A DNA stretch of 64,000 nt from positions 310,001 to 374,000 of the forward strand of contig NZ_JARVHQ010000001.1 of the NCBI RefSeq assembly GCF_040459645.1, read 5' to 3'. How positions within the stretch are numbered: the stretch's first letter is position 1; each line of letters begins with the position of its first letter. Under the pieces are notes generated by a model. It was not told the DNA's origin. It saw only the letters and a program-made list of their open reading frames with translations, and ran no database searches. Of the stretch, positions 17,103-26,070 are shown in pieces. The translations under genes and the position numbers were made by a program. The DNA comes from Bacillus cereus group sp. RP43. GTDB taxonomy: Bacteria > Bacillota > Bacilli > Bacillales > Bacillaceae_G.

Positions 17103-18201
17103 ATGGAATTAGTAGAAATTAGGCAAGAATTAGAAAAAATGGCTAAGAGATTAGCGGCTTTTAGGGGGTCTCTTTGACCTTCCTACTAAGGAAAAACAAA
17201 TTGCAGAATTAGAAGAAAAGATGATGGGCGCAGGATTTTGGGATGACCAACAAGGCGCACAAACTGTAATTAATGAAGCGAATGCGCTGAAAGATATGGT
17301 TGGAAGGTTCCGTCAGTTAGATGAGACGTTCGAGAACTTAGAAATGACGCATGAACTACTTAAAGAAGAGTATGATGAAGATTTACATGAGGAATTAGAA
17401 TCTGAAGTGAAAACTTTAATTCAAGAAATGAATGAGTACGAGCTGCAGTTACTATTAAGCGACCCTTATGATAAAAATAACGCTATTTTAGAATTGCACC
17501 CAGGTGCAGGTGGAACAGAGTCACAAGACTGGGGTTCTATGTTATTACGTATGTACACACGCTGGGCTGAAAAACGTGGATTTAAAGTAGAAACGGTTGA
17601 CTACTTACCGGGCGATGAAGCTGGTATTAAGAGTGTTACATTATTAATTAAAGGTCATAACGCTTACGGTTACTTGAAAGCGGAGAAAGGTGTACATCGT
17701 CTTGTACGTATTTCACCGTTCGATTCTTCAGGTCGTCGTCATACATCGTTCGTATCTTGTGAAGTTGTACCTGAATTCAATGATGAAGTTGAAATTGAAG
17801 TGCGTACAGAAGATTTGAAAATAGATACGTATCGTGCAAGTGGTGCAGGCGGACAGCACGTTAATACGACAGATTCAGCAGTTCGTATAACGCATCTACC
17901 AACAAACACGGTTGTAACATGTCAGTCAGAGCGTTCTCAAATTAAAAACCGTGAACATGCGATGAAAATGCTGAAAGCGAAATTATATCAAAAGAAATTA
18001 GAAGAACAACAAGCACAATTAGATGAGATTCGCGGAGAGCAAAAAGAAATTGGATGGGGCAGCCAAATCCGTTCTTACGTATTCCACCCGTATTCTCTTG
18101 TGAAAGACCATCGTACAAATACAGAAGTTGGTAACGTACAAGCAGTTATGGATGGGGAAATTAATCCGTTTATTGATGCGTATTTACGTTCTCGTATTTA
18201 A
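17103..18201 (+). CDS. prfB: Peptide chain release factor 2 (programmed +1 frameshift)
   Basis: Recognises UGA and UAA and triggers peptide release. The first 24 codons ([18 protein letters not shown]...) run into an in-frame TGA at 17175; a +1 shift skips base 17175 and continues [15 protein letters not shown], giving 365 aa. The codon-recognition tripeptide is SPF ([12 protein letters not shown]), specific for RF2, and the catalytic loop is GAGGQHVN. The N-terminus is not visible as one open frame, so the full protein needs recoding. Ribosome site GAGGTGA. Confidence 0.97.
17163..17178 (+). promoter_or_regulatory. prfB +1 recoding site
   Basis: AGGGGG acts as an internal Shine-Dalgarno three bases before the slippery CTT TGA C. 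Low RF2 slows reading of TGA and favours the shift: autoregulation conserved across most bacteria. Confidence 0.96.
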
Positions 18202-18294
18202 TAAGAGAAAAAGCCAACAGAATTGTTGGCACATGTTGAGGTACAAGAGGATATAAAGAGGCTTATCTTATTTATATTGATGAAATAAAGAGGA

Positions 18295-18326
18295 AGAGAA
18301 GTTGGAGGCAACAACTTCTCTTTTTG
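18295..18326 (+). terminator. Rho-independent terminator after prfB
   Basis: Ten-base arms AGAGAAGTTG/CAACTTCTCT, 7-base loop, TTTTT. A smaller hairpin GCCAACA/TGTTGGC lies at 18213-18230, right after the stop. Confidence 0.85.
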
Positions 18327-18658
18327 ATGAGATTATATGTAGAATACAATGCCGTATATTGTTTTGTAAAAAGTAGAGAATAGTAAAACAGAGCAGTAAT
18401 AGAGTAGGGCTTTATATAGGGATTCTCAGTTTTGGTTTGGAGAAAAAGGCTCTTTATAGAACTTTTTAAGGTGTTCACAGAATTGAAACAATTTATGAAA
18501 GCTTATTTTATTAGGCTTCTCACTATATTTGTAAAAAATATGAAATATACCTTAGTTTTTCTATATAAAGATAATGCTTATAATGAATATTGAATGTGTT
18601 ATGAAAACTATTGCCTAGTTATGAATGAAAAGAATATCAACAATGGGGAGCGATAGAA
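18327..18658. other. Intergenic region, no gene seen
   Basis: AT-rich. A 68-codon minus-strand frame here has low-complexity content and no ribosome site. The last bases carry the GGGGAG ribosome site of cccB; no promoter stands out. Confidence 0.4.
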
Positions 18659-18982
18659 GTGAAAAAGAAATTGTTGGCTATTACGCTGGGGACATCAGTC
18701 GTTTTTGCTTTAGGAGCATGTGGAAATAAAGAAGAGACTAAGTCTTCAAATCAATCTGCAAGCACAGATAGTGCAGAACAAATTTTCCAAAAAAGTTGTG
18801 CAGGTTGTCACGCGAAAGATTTATCAGGAGCAACTGGACCTGATTTAAGAAAAGTAGGCGGTAAGTATGACGCTGCAGATATCGAAGAAATTATTAAAAA
18901 AGGTCGCGGCTCAATGTCACCTGGACTTATTCAAGGTGAGGACGCAAAAAAAGTAGCTGAATGGTTAGCGGAGCATAAATAA
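18659..18982 (+). CDS. cccB: Cytochrome c-551, membrane-anchored lipoprotein
   Basis: Small c-type cytochrome that shuttles electrons to the terminal oxidase on the outer membrane face. The N-terminus is a lipoprotein signal with lipobox LGAC (Cys21), then an S/T/E-rich linker, heme motif CAGCH and the distal methionine in GSMSPG. 107 aa fits B. subtilis CccB (about 112). Translation starts at GTG, eight bases after GGGGAG. Lies just upstream of ftsEX as in B. subtilis. Confidence 0.92.
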   Translation: MKKKLLAITLGTSVVFALGACGNKEETKSSNQSASTDSAEQIFQKSCAGCHAKDLSGATGPDLRKVGGKYDAADIEEIIKKGRGSMSPGLIQGEDAKKVAEWLAEHK

Positions 18983-18996
18983 GAAACGTAATTAAT

Positions 18997-19070
18997 AAAC
19001 GAGCTGATTGTATAACTTGACCGAAAAGTACTTCGAGTTAAGTAATTACATGAGCTCGTTTACCTTTTCT
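18997..19070 (+). terminator. Long imperfect stem after cccB, possible terminator
   Basis: Outer arms AAACGAGCT/AGCTCGTTT enclose inner arms TAACTTGA/TCGAGTTA. The tail is only moderately T-rich (TTTTCTT). Confidence 0.5.
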
Positions 19071-19075
19071 TGGTA

Positions 19076-19103
19076 TGTAACATAACTGTAACAAAATTGT
19101 ATC
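19076..19103 (+). promoter_or_regulatory. WalR-type box upstream of ftsEX
   Basis: TGTAAC, 5 bases, TGTAAC: an exact match to TGTWAH-N5-TGTWAH. A third, one-mismatch hexamer TGTATC follows at the same 11-base period. Confidence 0.7.
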
Positions 19104-19122
19104 CGAATTGGAAACCGATTGA

Positions 19123-19131
19123 TGTTACAAT
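19123..19131 (+). promoter_or_regulatory. Extended -10 of the ftsEX promoter
   Basis: TGTTACAAT (TG-N-TACAAT). No -35 match at the usual distance (CCGAAT), consistent with activation from the WalR-type box just upstream. Confidence 0.5.
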
Positions 19132-19305
19132 GGGGTTTGTAGAATTTTGATGAAATATATTACATAGAGTAGCGTTGCTAATAAAAAGCATGTATGGAAG
19201 CTACCTTCAACAAGAATGGTCGAGCGAAAATAAAGGTTTTTCTTTTATTTTCAAATGTGCAGAAAAGTATTTCGAAAAAAATCATTAAGTATTGGGTGAT
19301 AAATA

Positions 19306-19992
19306 ATGATAAAAATGACGAATGTTTATAAGGAGTACCCAAATGGTATGAAAGCCATTGCTGGTCTCACAGTTAACATTAAACAAGGTGAATTCGTATA
19401 CGTAGTTGGACCGAGTGGAGCCGGAAAATCTACATTTATTAAAATGATGTATCGTGAAGAGAAGCCATCTACAGGATCAATTAATGTAAATGGACTTGTA
19501 ATTGAAACATTAGCAGAAAGAGATGTTCCATATTTCCGTCGTCAATTAGGCGTAATTTTCCAAGATTTTAAATTACTACCTAAATTAACGGTATATGAGA
19601 ATGTTGCGTTTGCTTTAGAAGTAATTGAAGAAGAACCAGATGCGATTCGTGAACGTGTTACAGAAGTGTTAGGTCTTGTAGGTCTAGATGATCGTGCAGA
19701 TGCACTTCCAAGCGAACTTTCAGGCGGAGAGCAACAACGTGTGGCGATTGCAAGAGCGATTGTAAATAGACCAAAGGTTGTAATTGCTGATGAGCCAACA
19801 GGTAACTTAGATATTGAAACAGCGCTTGATATTATGAATATTTTTAAACGTATTAATGAGCGTGGTACAACGATTGTTATGGCGACACATAACGCAGATA
19901 TCGTAAATACAATTCGTCATCGTGTAATTGCAATTGAAGGCGGAAAAATTGTTCGAGACGAGATTGAGGGAGGATACGGATATGAAGGCTAA
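19306..19992 (+). CDS. ftsE: FtsE, cell-division ABC ATPase
   Basis: ATPase of the FtsEX complex, which transmits ATP hydrolysis across the membrane to activate peptidoglycan hydrolases (CwlO in B. subtilis). 228 aa with Walker A GPSGAGKST, Q-loop, signature LSGGEQQRVAIARAI and Walker B VVIADEPTGNLD. It overlaps ftsX by 11 bases. The preceding 200 bases hold the WalR-type box and promoter. Confidence 0.97.
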   Translation: MIKMTNVYKEYPNGMKAIAGLTVNIKQGEFVYVVGPSGAGKSTFIKMMYREEKPSTGSINVNGLVIETLAERDVPYFRRQLGVIFQDFKLLPKLTVYENVAFALEVIEEEPDAIRERVTEVLGLVGLDDRADALPSELSGGEQQRVAIARAIVNRPKVVIADEPTGNLDIETALDIMNIFKRINERGTTIVMATHNADIVNTIRHRVIAIEGGKIVRDEIEGGYGYEG

Positions 19993-20875
19993 AACCCTTA
20001 GTCGACATTTGCGAGAAGGTGTGAAAAATCTATCCCGTAACGGATGGATGACATTTGCTTCTGTAAGTGCAGTAACAGTTACATTATTACTTGTAGGTGT
20101 CTTTTTGGCAGCGATTATGAATATGAACCATTTTGCGACGAAGGTAGAGCAAGATGTAGAAATTCGTGTGCATATTGATCCAGCAGCAAAAGAAGCTGAT
20201 CAAAAGAAATTAGAAGAAGATATGAGTAAAATTGCGAAAGTAGATTCTATTAAATATTCTTCTAAAGAAGAAGAGTTGAAACGTTTAATTAAAAGCTTAG
20301 GCGATAGTGGAAAAACGTTCGAGTTATTTGAGCAAGATAACCCACTGAAAGATGTATTCGTTGTAAAGGCGAAAGAACCAACAGATACGGCAACAATTGC
20401 GAAAAAGATTGAGAAAATGCAGTTTGTAAGTAATGTTCAATACGGTAAAGGTCAAGTTGAAAAATTATTTGATACTGTAAAAACTGGTCGTAACATCGGG
20501 ATTGCGTTAATTGCTGGTCTTCTATTCACAGCGATGTTCTTAATCTCTAACACAATTAAAATTACAATTTATGCTCGTAGTACTGAGATTGAAATTATGA
20601 AACTTGTTGGTGCAACAAACTGGTTTATTCGTTGGCCGTTCTTGTTAGAGGGATTATTCCTAGGAGTATTAGGATCAATTATTCCAATTGGCCTAATCTT
20701 AGTTATATATAATTCATTGCAAGGTGTGTTTAATGAAAAACTTGGCGGAACAATTTTCGAGCTTCTACCATACAACCCGTTCGTATTCCAATTAGCTGGT
20801 TTATTAGTGTTAATCGGTGCATTAATCGGTATGTGGGGAAGTGTAATGTCAATTCGTCGCTTCTTAAAAGTATAA
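19982..20875 (+). CDS. ftsX: FtsX, cell-division ABC permease
   Basis: Membrane partner of FtsE. 297 aa: cytoplasmic N-terminus (MKAKTLSRHLREGVKNL), first helix around residues 22-44, a large extracellular loop of about 120 residues that contacts the hydrolase, and three more helices (GIALIAGLLFTAMFLIS and following). The start lies inside ftsE after GGGAGG; a longer frame from 19928 is within ftsE coding sequence and unlikely. Confidence 0.96.
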   Translation: MKAKTLSRHLREGVKNLSRNGWMTFASVSAVTVTLLLVGVFLAAIMNMNHFATKVEQDVEIRVHIDPAAKEADQKKLEEDMSKIAKVDSIKYSSKEEELKRLIKSLGDSGKTFELFEQDNPLKDVFVVKAKEPTDTATIAKKIEKMQFVSNVQYGKGQVEKLFDTVKTGRNIGIALIAGLLFTAMFLISNTIKITIYARSTEIEIMKLVGATNWFIRWPFLLEGLFLGVLGSIIPIGLILVIYNSLQGVFNEKLGGTIFELLPYNPFVFQLAGLLVLIGALIGMWGSVMSIRRFLKV

Positions 20876-20924
20876 AAAGTTGCAAACATAATTCGTACAA
20901 GCTTATCATATAGTAGAAATAGGT

Positions 20925-20957
20925 AAAGGCATCACACATCGTGTGATGCCTTTTGCT
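20925..20957 (+). terminator. Rho-independent terminator after ftsX
   Basis: Thirteen-base arms AAAGGCATCACAC/GTGTGATGCCTTT with a 3-base loop and T-run. The ATG at 20943 lies inside this stem, which argues against it as the ctpB start. Confidence 0.88.
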
Positions 20958-20993
20958 ACACCACCTGTGTGTTCTGGAAAGGGGAATTCCGCA

Positions 20994-22430
20994 TTGAAAC
21001 GTAGAGTTGCAATTATTGGAATGGTTGTTGCATTTTTAATTGGTGCTGGCGGGATGTTTGGTGGTATGTACTGGTTTGGGATAAACCCAGCGTATGTAAC
21101 GCAAACAGTATCGAATGGTAATGCTGGCACAGCGCAAGGAAATTTGGCAAAGATTAATGAGGCGTATGCACTAATTGATTCACGTTATGTGGAAGACGTG
21201 AAAGACGACAAGTTAGTCGAAGGTGCGATACAAGGAATGTTGTCTACGCTGAAGGACCCTTATTCCACGTATATGGATAAAGAAACGGCAAAACAGTTTA
21301 GTCAGTCACTGGATCCTGAACTTGAAGGGATTGGAGCTGAAGTGAACAAGACGGACGGTAAGCTTATTATCGTATCGCCAATTAAAGGTTCACCAGCAGA
21401 AAAGATAGGAATTAAACCGAATGACCAAATTTTATCTGTAGATGGAAATAGTGTGAAAGATTTATCACGTGAAGAAGCAGTATTAAAAATTCGTGGTAAA
21501 AAAGGAACGACTGTTGCAATTGAAATTAAGCGCGCAGGAGTGGCTGATCCGATAGAATTTAAAATTAAGCGTGAAAAGATTCCGATCTTCACTGTATTTA
21601 GTTCCGTAAAGCAAGAGAGCGGAAAAGATATCGGTTATATGCAAATTACTTCTTTCGCTGAAAATACTGCAAAAGAATTTAAGGATCAGTTAAAAGAGTT
21701 AGAGAAGAAACATATAGCAGGCTTAGTTATTGATGTACGTGGTAATCCTGGTGGCTATTTAAATAGTGTAGAAGAAATACTAGGAGACATCATGACAGAT
21801 AAAAAGCCAATGCTACAAGTAGAACAGCGAAATGGTGAGAAGAAGAAATTCTCTACGGAACTGAAAGAAAGAAAGTCATATCCAATTTCAGTATTAATTG
21901 ATAATGGAAGTGCTTCTGCTTCAGAAATTTTAGCGGGTGCGCTGAAAGAGGGAGAAGGATACGATTTAATTGGTGAAAAAACGTTTGGTAAAGGTACTGT
22001 CCAACAAGCTGTTCCGTTTAAAGATGGCAGCAACATTAAATTAACAATGTTTAAATGGTTAACACCAGATGGCAATTGGATTCATAAAAAAGGAATCGCG
22101 CCAACTGTAGAAGTGAAGCAACCAGATTATTATCATGCGACACCAATTCAAATTGAAAAGACACTTTCATACAATTCAAATGATGTACAAGTAAAACATG
22201 CGCAAGAAATGCTTAAGAGCTTAGGATATGTACCAGGACGTGAAGATGGATACTTTAGCAAAGAGACAGAATCAGCACTAAAAGCATTCCAAAATGCGAA
22301 TGAGATGGAAGCAACAGGACAACTCGATAAAAAGACAGCTGAAGCGATTCAAACTAAAATCATTGAAAAAATCCGTTCTGGAGAAAATGATTTACAATTA
22401 CAGACGGCATTGAAATTAATAGCGAAATAA
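20994..22430 (+). CDS. ctpB: Carboxy-terminal processing protease CtpB (S41 family)
   Basis: Membrane-anchored serine protease; B. subtilis CtpB cleaves SpoIVFA (and SpoIVFB partner complex) during sporulation. 478 aa: signal anchor (RRVAIIGMVVAFLIGAGG), N-terminal cap, PDZ domain (about 90-180), S41 catalytic core with probable Ser308 (NGSASASEIL), Lys333 (FGKGTVQ) and Gln337, and a C-terminal peptidoglycan-binding repeat (VKHAQEMLKSLGYVPG). I choose TTG at 20994 after AAAGGGG; the upstream ATG is inside a terminator. It sits between ftsEX and minJ as in B. subtilis. Confidence 0.93.
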   Translation: MKRRVAIIGMVVAFLIGAGGMFGGMYWFGINPAYVTQTVSNGNAGTAQGNLAKINEAYALIDSRYVEDVKDDKLVEGAIQGMLSTLKDPYSTYMDKETAKQFSQSLDPELEGIGAEVNKTDGKLIIVSPIKGSPAEKIGIKPNDQILSVDGNSVKDLSREEAVLKIRGKKGTTVAIEIKRAGVADPIEFKIKREKIPIFTVFSSVKQESGKDIGYMQITSFAENTAKEFKDQLKELEKKHIAGLVIDVRGNPGGYLNSVEEILGDIMTDKKPMLQVEQRNGEKKKFSTELKERKSYPISVLIDNGSASASEILAGALKEGEGYDLIGEKTFGKGTVQQAVPFKDGSNIKLTMFKWLTPDGNWIHKKGIAPTVEVKQPDYYHATPIQIEKTLSYNSNDVQVKHAQEMLKSLGYVPGREDGYFSKETESALKAFQNANEMEATGQLDKKTAEAIQTKIIEKIRSGENDLQLQTALKLIAK

Positions 22431-22435
22431 GAAAG

Positions 22436-22466
22436 AATACAGGCACTTTGATGCCTGTATTTTTTA
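22436..22466 (+). terminator. Rho-independent terminator after ctpB
   Basis: Ten-base arms AATACAGGCA/TGCCTGTATT, 6-base loop, TTTTT. Confidence 0.9.
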
Positions 22467-22540
22467 TGTGTTAAACAAACATTTCTTTAGTTATGATAAG
22501 ATAAAAAGAAAAAATGATATAAATGGTGGTGAATGAATTC

Positions 22541-23725
22541 GTGGAGGCATGGCTTTTTGAAATACTACGAGCAGTTGGACGTTTTTTCTTACACCCTGCT
22601 GTCTATGTATTTTTAATTAGTAGTATCTTCGTTGGATACTTACGTATATTACGAGAACGAAAAGATTTTTCTTTTAAAGTATATGATATTTGGTTTGAAC
22701 TGCGAACTTCTCTATTTGCAGGTATTGGGTATGGATTAATCGTATCTATTATTACGATTGGGCTTGGGCTTGTTGTTTCAAAAGCGAGTTTATGGACAAT
22801 TTTACTTTGGACGTTATTATTTGGATTAACTGCTATGTATCGATATTTATCTGCAGCTTATACTTTCGGAATCGCTATTGCACTCGTGTTATTATCTTCT
22901 AAGATGCCAGTTGCCTTCTTACAGCTTGGAGAAGGTGAAGAGGGTACAATTGTATCCCTTGCTATTTTACTAGGCGTTATGCTCGTTGTAGAGGGATTAT
23001 TAATCTCTAAAAATGCGGTTCGTTATTCTACGCCGAAAATTAACAAAAGTAAGCGCGGGTTACGAATTGGACTACATGAATCAAATCGTTTATGGCTTGT
23101 ACCAGTATTTATTCTTATACCAGGAGATGCGGTGACAGGATTTATTTCTTGGTGGCCTGTCGTTTCAATAGGTTCGACTACATACTCTTTATTCCTCGTA
23201 CCATTTTTAATTGGATTTATGAGAAAGGTTAGAAGTTATGAGCCGACGGAAGCTTTATTATTTACAGGAAGACGTGTCTATGGATTAGCGGGGCTCGTAC
23301 TCATTTTAGGTATCGCAAGTTACTGGTGGCACGTACTCGCAATTATTGCGATGGGAGTCGCAATGCTTGGACGCTTTACAATCTCGATGCAAGAGAAAAT
23401 TGCAGACGAGAAAAGACCAGCATACTTTGCCGCACGTAATGATGGACTTGTTGTGTTAGATACAATTCCTAATACAATTGGGGCAGAGATGAATTTAAAG
23501 CCTGGAGAAGTTATTACGAAAGTAAATGGGGTCATTCCAAGAAGTACCGAAGAGTTTTATGGCGCGCTTCAAACGAAGACGACAGGGGCGTTTTGTAAAT
23601 TAGAAGTAGTAGATACAAATGGTGAGCTTCGTCTTGCTCAAACAGCATTATACGCCGGGGGACATCATGAATTAGGTGTTGTGTTTGTCCTGCAAGAACA
23701 TGAGTGGGATTCAGAAGCTATATAA
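22541..23725 (+). CDS. minJ: MinJ-like multi-spanning membrane protein with PDZ domain
   Basis: In B. subtilis MinJ bridges DivIVA and MinD to place the division site. About 394 aa: several membrane helices through about residue 285, then a cytoplasmic PDZ-like domain (DGLVVLDTIPNTIG, LKPGEVITKVNGVIP). Position after ftsEX-ctpB matches yvjD/minJ synteny. GTG at 22541 follows GGTGGTGA, close to a perfect anti-16S match; the ATG at 22523 lacks a ribosome site. The family call rests on architecture and context. Confidence 0.82.
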   Translation: MEAWLFEILRAVGRFFLHPAVYVFLISSIFVGYLRILRERKDFSFKVYDIWFELRTSLFAGIGYGLIVSIITIGLGLVVSKASLWTILLWTLLFGLTAMYRYLSAAYTFGIAIALVLLSSKMPVAFLQLGEGEEGTIVSLAILLGVMLVVEGLLISKNAVRYSTPKINKSKRGLRIGLHESNRLWLVPVFILIPGDAVTGFISWWPVVSIGSTTYSLFLVPFLIGFMRKVRSYEPTEALLFTGRRVYGLAGLVLILGIASYWWHVLAIIAMGVAMLGRFTISMQEKIADEKRPAYFAARNDGLVVLDTIPNTIGAEMNLKPGEVITKVNGVIPRSTEEFYGALQTKTTGAFCKLEVVDTNGELRLAQTALYAGGHHELGVVFVLQEHEWDSEAI

Positions 23726-23735
23726 AATAAAATGG

Positions 23736-23768
23736 AACCTTCATCAAACACAGATGAAGGTTTTTTTA
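23736..23768 (+). terminator. Rho-independent terminator after minJ
   Basis: Arms AACCTTCATC/GATGAAGGTT, 7-base loop, T-run. Confidence 0.9.
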
Positions 23769-23786
23769 GTTTCATAGACGGATAAC

Positions 23787-23815
23787 TTGAATAATTATTT
23801 GATAATGGTTATCAT
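23787..23815 (+). promoter_or_regulatory. Promoter with overlapping Fur box
   Basis: TTGAAT, 17 bases, TATCAT. The 15-base sequence TGATAATGGTTATCA (23800-23814) matches the 7-1-7 Fur consensus TGATAATNATTATCA with one change and covers the -10, as in iron-repressed promoters. Confidence 0.75.
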
Positions 23816-23852
23816 TTAGGGAGTCTTTTAATTTGGAAAAGGGAGGGAAAAT

Positions 23853-25568
23853 ATGCTACGTAAATTTTTTTCTTACTATAAACCGTATAAAGGTTTATTC
23901 ATACTTGATTTTTCCTGTGCAGTTATCGCAGGCTTACTCGAACTTGGTTTCCCGCTTATCGTAAATCAATTTATTGATAAGTTATTACCAGGGCAAAACT
24001 GGACGCTTATTTTATGGGCTTGTTTCGGTTTGTTCGTAGTTTACGTATTAAATGCAGGTTTGCAATATGTCGTTACATATTGGGGACATATGCTTGGTAT
24101 TAACATTGAAACAGATATGAGGCAGAAATTATTTGATCACATTCAAAAGCTATCATTCAGATTTTTTGATAATAATAAAACAGGTCATTTAATTTCACGT
24201 CTTACAAACGATTTAATGGAAATTGGGGAAATTGCTCACCACGGACCAGAAGATTTATTCATTGCCATTATGACTTTAGTCGGAGCATTTTCATTTATGA
24301 TGATGATTAACTGGAAGTTAGCACTTCTAACATTCTTCGTAATCCCGTTCTTATTATGGTTGGCGCTTTACTTCAATAAAAAAATGACAGGTACGTTTAG
24401 ACGTTTATTTTCAGACGTTGCTGATTTCAATGCATGTATTGAGAACAATGTTGGTGGTATCCGCGTTGTACAAGCATTCGGAAATGAAAAGTTTGAGAAA
24501 GAGCAATTTGCTGTAAACAATGCTCGTTTCCGTACAACAAAATTAATGGCGTATAAAATTATGGCGTTAAACTCATCGATTAGTTATATGCTGATGCGTC
24601 TTGTAACACTCTTTGTATTAATATGTGGTACATGGTTCGTTCTGCAAGGTGAATTAACGTACGGTGGATTTATTGGGTTCGTTTTGTTAACGAATATTTT
24701 CTTCCGACCAATTGAAAAAATTAATGCGGTTATTGAAAGTTATCCGAAAGGAATCGCTGGTTTTAAAAGATATGTAGAACTTCTGGAAACAGATCCGGAT
24801 ATTGTAGATTCTAAAGATGCAATCGAAGTAAAACATGTACACGGTGATATTCAATACAATAACATTACGTTCGGATATGAAAATAAAGAGCCGATTTTAA
24901 AAGATATTAGTTTGAAAATACATGCAGGTGAAACAGTTGCTTTCGTTGGACCATCAGGGGCAGGGAAAACAACACTATGTAGTTTATTACCACGTTTTTA
25001 TGAACACTCATCTGGATCGATTCAAATTGATGGCATTGATACGAAAGAGATGACGTTATCATCACTTCGTAAGCAAATCGGAATTGTGCAGCAAGATGTT
25101 TTCTTATTCTCAGGAACAATTCGTGAAAATATCGCTTACGGAAACTTAAAAGCTTCAGAATCTGAAATTTGGCAGGCGGTAAAACGTGCCCAGTTGGAGG
25201 ACTTAATTTACTCGCAACCAGACGGTTTAGATACAGTTATTGGTGAGCGTGGTGTGAAACTTTCAGGAGGACAAAAGCAGCGCTTAGCAATTGCCCGTAT
25301 GTTCTTGAAAAACCCACCAATTTTAATTTTAGATGAAGCAACTTCTGCGCTAGATACAGAGACAGAACTTGCTATCCAAAAATCACTTGCTGAACTATCT
25401 GTCGGCCGTACAACATTAGTTATCGCTCACAGGCTTGCAACTATTAAAAATGCAGATCGTATCGTCGTTGTAAATAAAGAGGGTATTGCAGAACAAGGTT
25501 CACATGATGAATTAATTGAGCGAGGCGGAGGATACAGCAGGTTATACGAAGCTCAGTTTAGTTCATAA
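23853..25568 (+). CDS. ABC exporter, fused membrane-ATPase half transporter
   Basis: 571 aa, type IV exporter half-unit that should work as a homodimer. Six helices in the first 310 residues (FSYYKPYKGLFILDF start), then the ATPase with Walker A GPSGAGKTTL, signature LSGGQKQRLAIARMF, Walker B ILILDEATSALD and H-loop AHRLAT. Substrate cannot be read from sequence; relatives export lipids, drugs or peptides. The Fur box upstream suggests iron repression, hence a possible siderophore-related or metal-stress role (inference). Ribosome site GGGAGGG. Confidence 0.9.
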   Translation: MLRKFFSYYKPYKGLFILDFSCAVIAGLLELGFPLIVNQFIDKLLPGQNWTLILWACFGLFVVYVLNAGLQYVVTYWGHMLGINIETDMRQKLFDHIQKLSFRFFDNNKTGHLISRLTNDLMEIGEIAHHGPEDLFIAIMTLVGAFSFMMMINWKLALLTFFVIPFLLWLALYFNKKMTGTFRRLFSDVADFNACIENNVGGIRVVQAFGNEKFEKEQFAVNNARFRTTKLMAYKIMALNSSISYMLMRLVTLFVLICGTWFVLQGELTYGGFIGFVLLTNIFFRPIEKINAVIESYPKGIAGFKRYVELLETDPDIVDSKDAIEVKHVHGDIQYNNITFGYENKEPILKDISLKIHAGETVAFVGPSGAGKTTLCSLLPRFYEHSSGSIQIDGIDTKEMTLSSLRKQIGIVQQDVFLFSGTIRENIAYGNLKASESEIWQAVKRAQLEDLIYSQPDGLDTVIGERGVKLSGGQKQRLAIARMFLKNPPILILDEATSALDTETELAIQKSLAELSVGRTTLVIAHRLATIKNADRIVVVNKEGIAEQGSHDELIERGGGYSRLYEAQFSS

Positions 25569-25633
25569 ATATAATTTCTGCTGAATTAGTGCACCATAAG
25601 TAAGTGGAAATCTTATATGGGAGGCTATAAAGC

Positions 25634-25945
25634 ATGATTGTAACAACAACGTCTACAATTCAAGGAAAAGAAATTATTGAGTATATCGATATCGTGAATG
25701 GAGAAGCGATTATGGGTGCGAATATCGTTCGTGACCTTTTTGCCTCTGTCCGTGACGTTGTCGGCGGTCGTGCTGGCGCTTATGAAAGCAAGTTAAAAGA
25801 AGCGCGCGACATTGCAATGGAAGAGATGAAAACTCTCGCAAGACAAAAAAATGCGAATGCCATTGTTGGTATCGACGTGGACTACGAAGTAGTTCGCGAA
25901 GGGATGCTAATGGTTGCAGTAAGTGGGACTGCTGTCCGTATATAA
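25634..25945 (+). CDS. UPF0145/YbjQ family protein
   Basis: 103-aa protein of the YbjQ (heavy-metal-binding-domain-like) family, proposed to form homopentamers. Marks: [26 protein letters not shown], a [16 protein letters not shown] helix and [13 protein letters not shown]. Function is unknown; metal binding is suggested by family name only. Starts 66 bases after the Fur-box ABC gene with GGGAGG and may share its transcript. Its stop codon lies within the ATAAA end of a bcr1-like repeat. Confidence 0.88.
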   Translation: MIVTTTSTIQGKEIIEYIDIVNGEAIMGANIVRDLFASVRDVVGGRAGAYESKLKEARDIAMEEMKTLARQKNANAIVGIDVDYEVVREGMLMVAVSGTAVRI

Positions 25946-26039
25946 AGTGAAACTTTAATTAGTGGGGGTTTTGTTCATCCCTCACTGATTATTAGCCTTC
26001 ACCAATCGGGCGTTTACTGCCCACAAATAGCGGGATAAA
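25942..26039 (-). repeat. Internally deleted bcr1-like repeat, inverted
   Basis: 98 bases bounded by ATAAA (TTTAT on the minus strand) at both ends. Compared with the full copy at 12511-12669 it is reverse-complemented and lacks 61 internal bases, with the junction at a short TTTAC direct repeat. The large hairpin remains with two G-T pairs. The left ATAAA overlaps the TAA stop of the UPF0145 gene. Confidence 0.78.
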
Positions 26040-26042
26040 GGG

Positions 26043-26070
26043 AAAAGCCGTGCTGATGCACGGCTTTTTT
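26043..26070. terminator. Rho-independent terminator
   Basis: Arms AAAAGCCGTGC/GCACGGCTTTT with TGAT loop and flanking A/T runs; can serve both the UPF0145 transcript and the converging ABC-F gene. Confidence 0.9.

Noticed and set aside
18272..18478. 68-codon minus-strand frame after prfB
   Set aside because: Low-complexity composition, no ribosome site, overlaps the prfB terminator.
20943..20993. Upstream ATG start for ctpB (17 more residues)
   Set aside because: The ATG lies inside the ftsX terminator stem, and the TTG at 20994 has its own AAAGGGG site and gives the family N-terminus.
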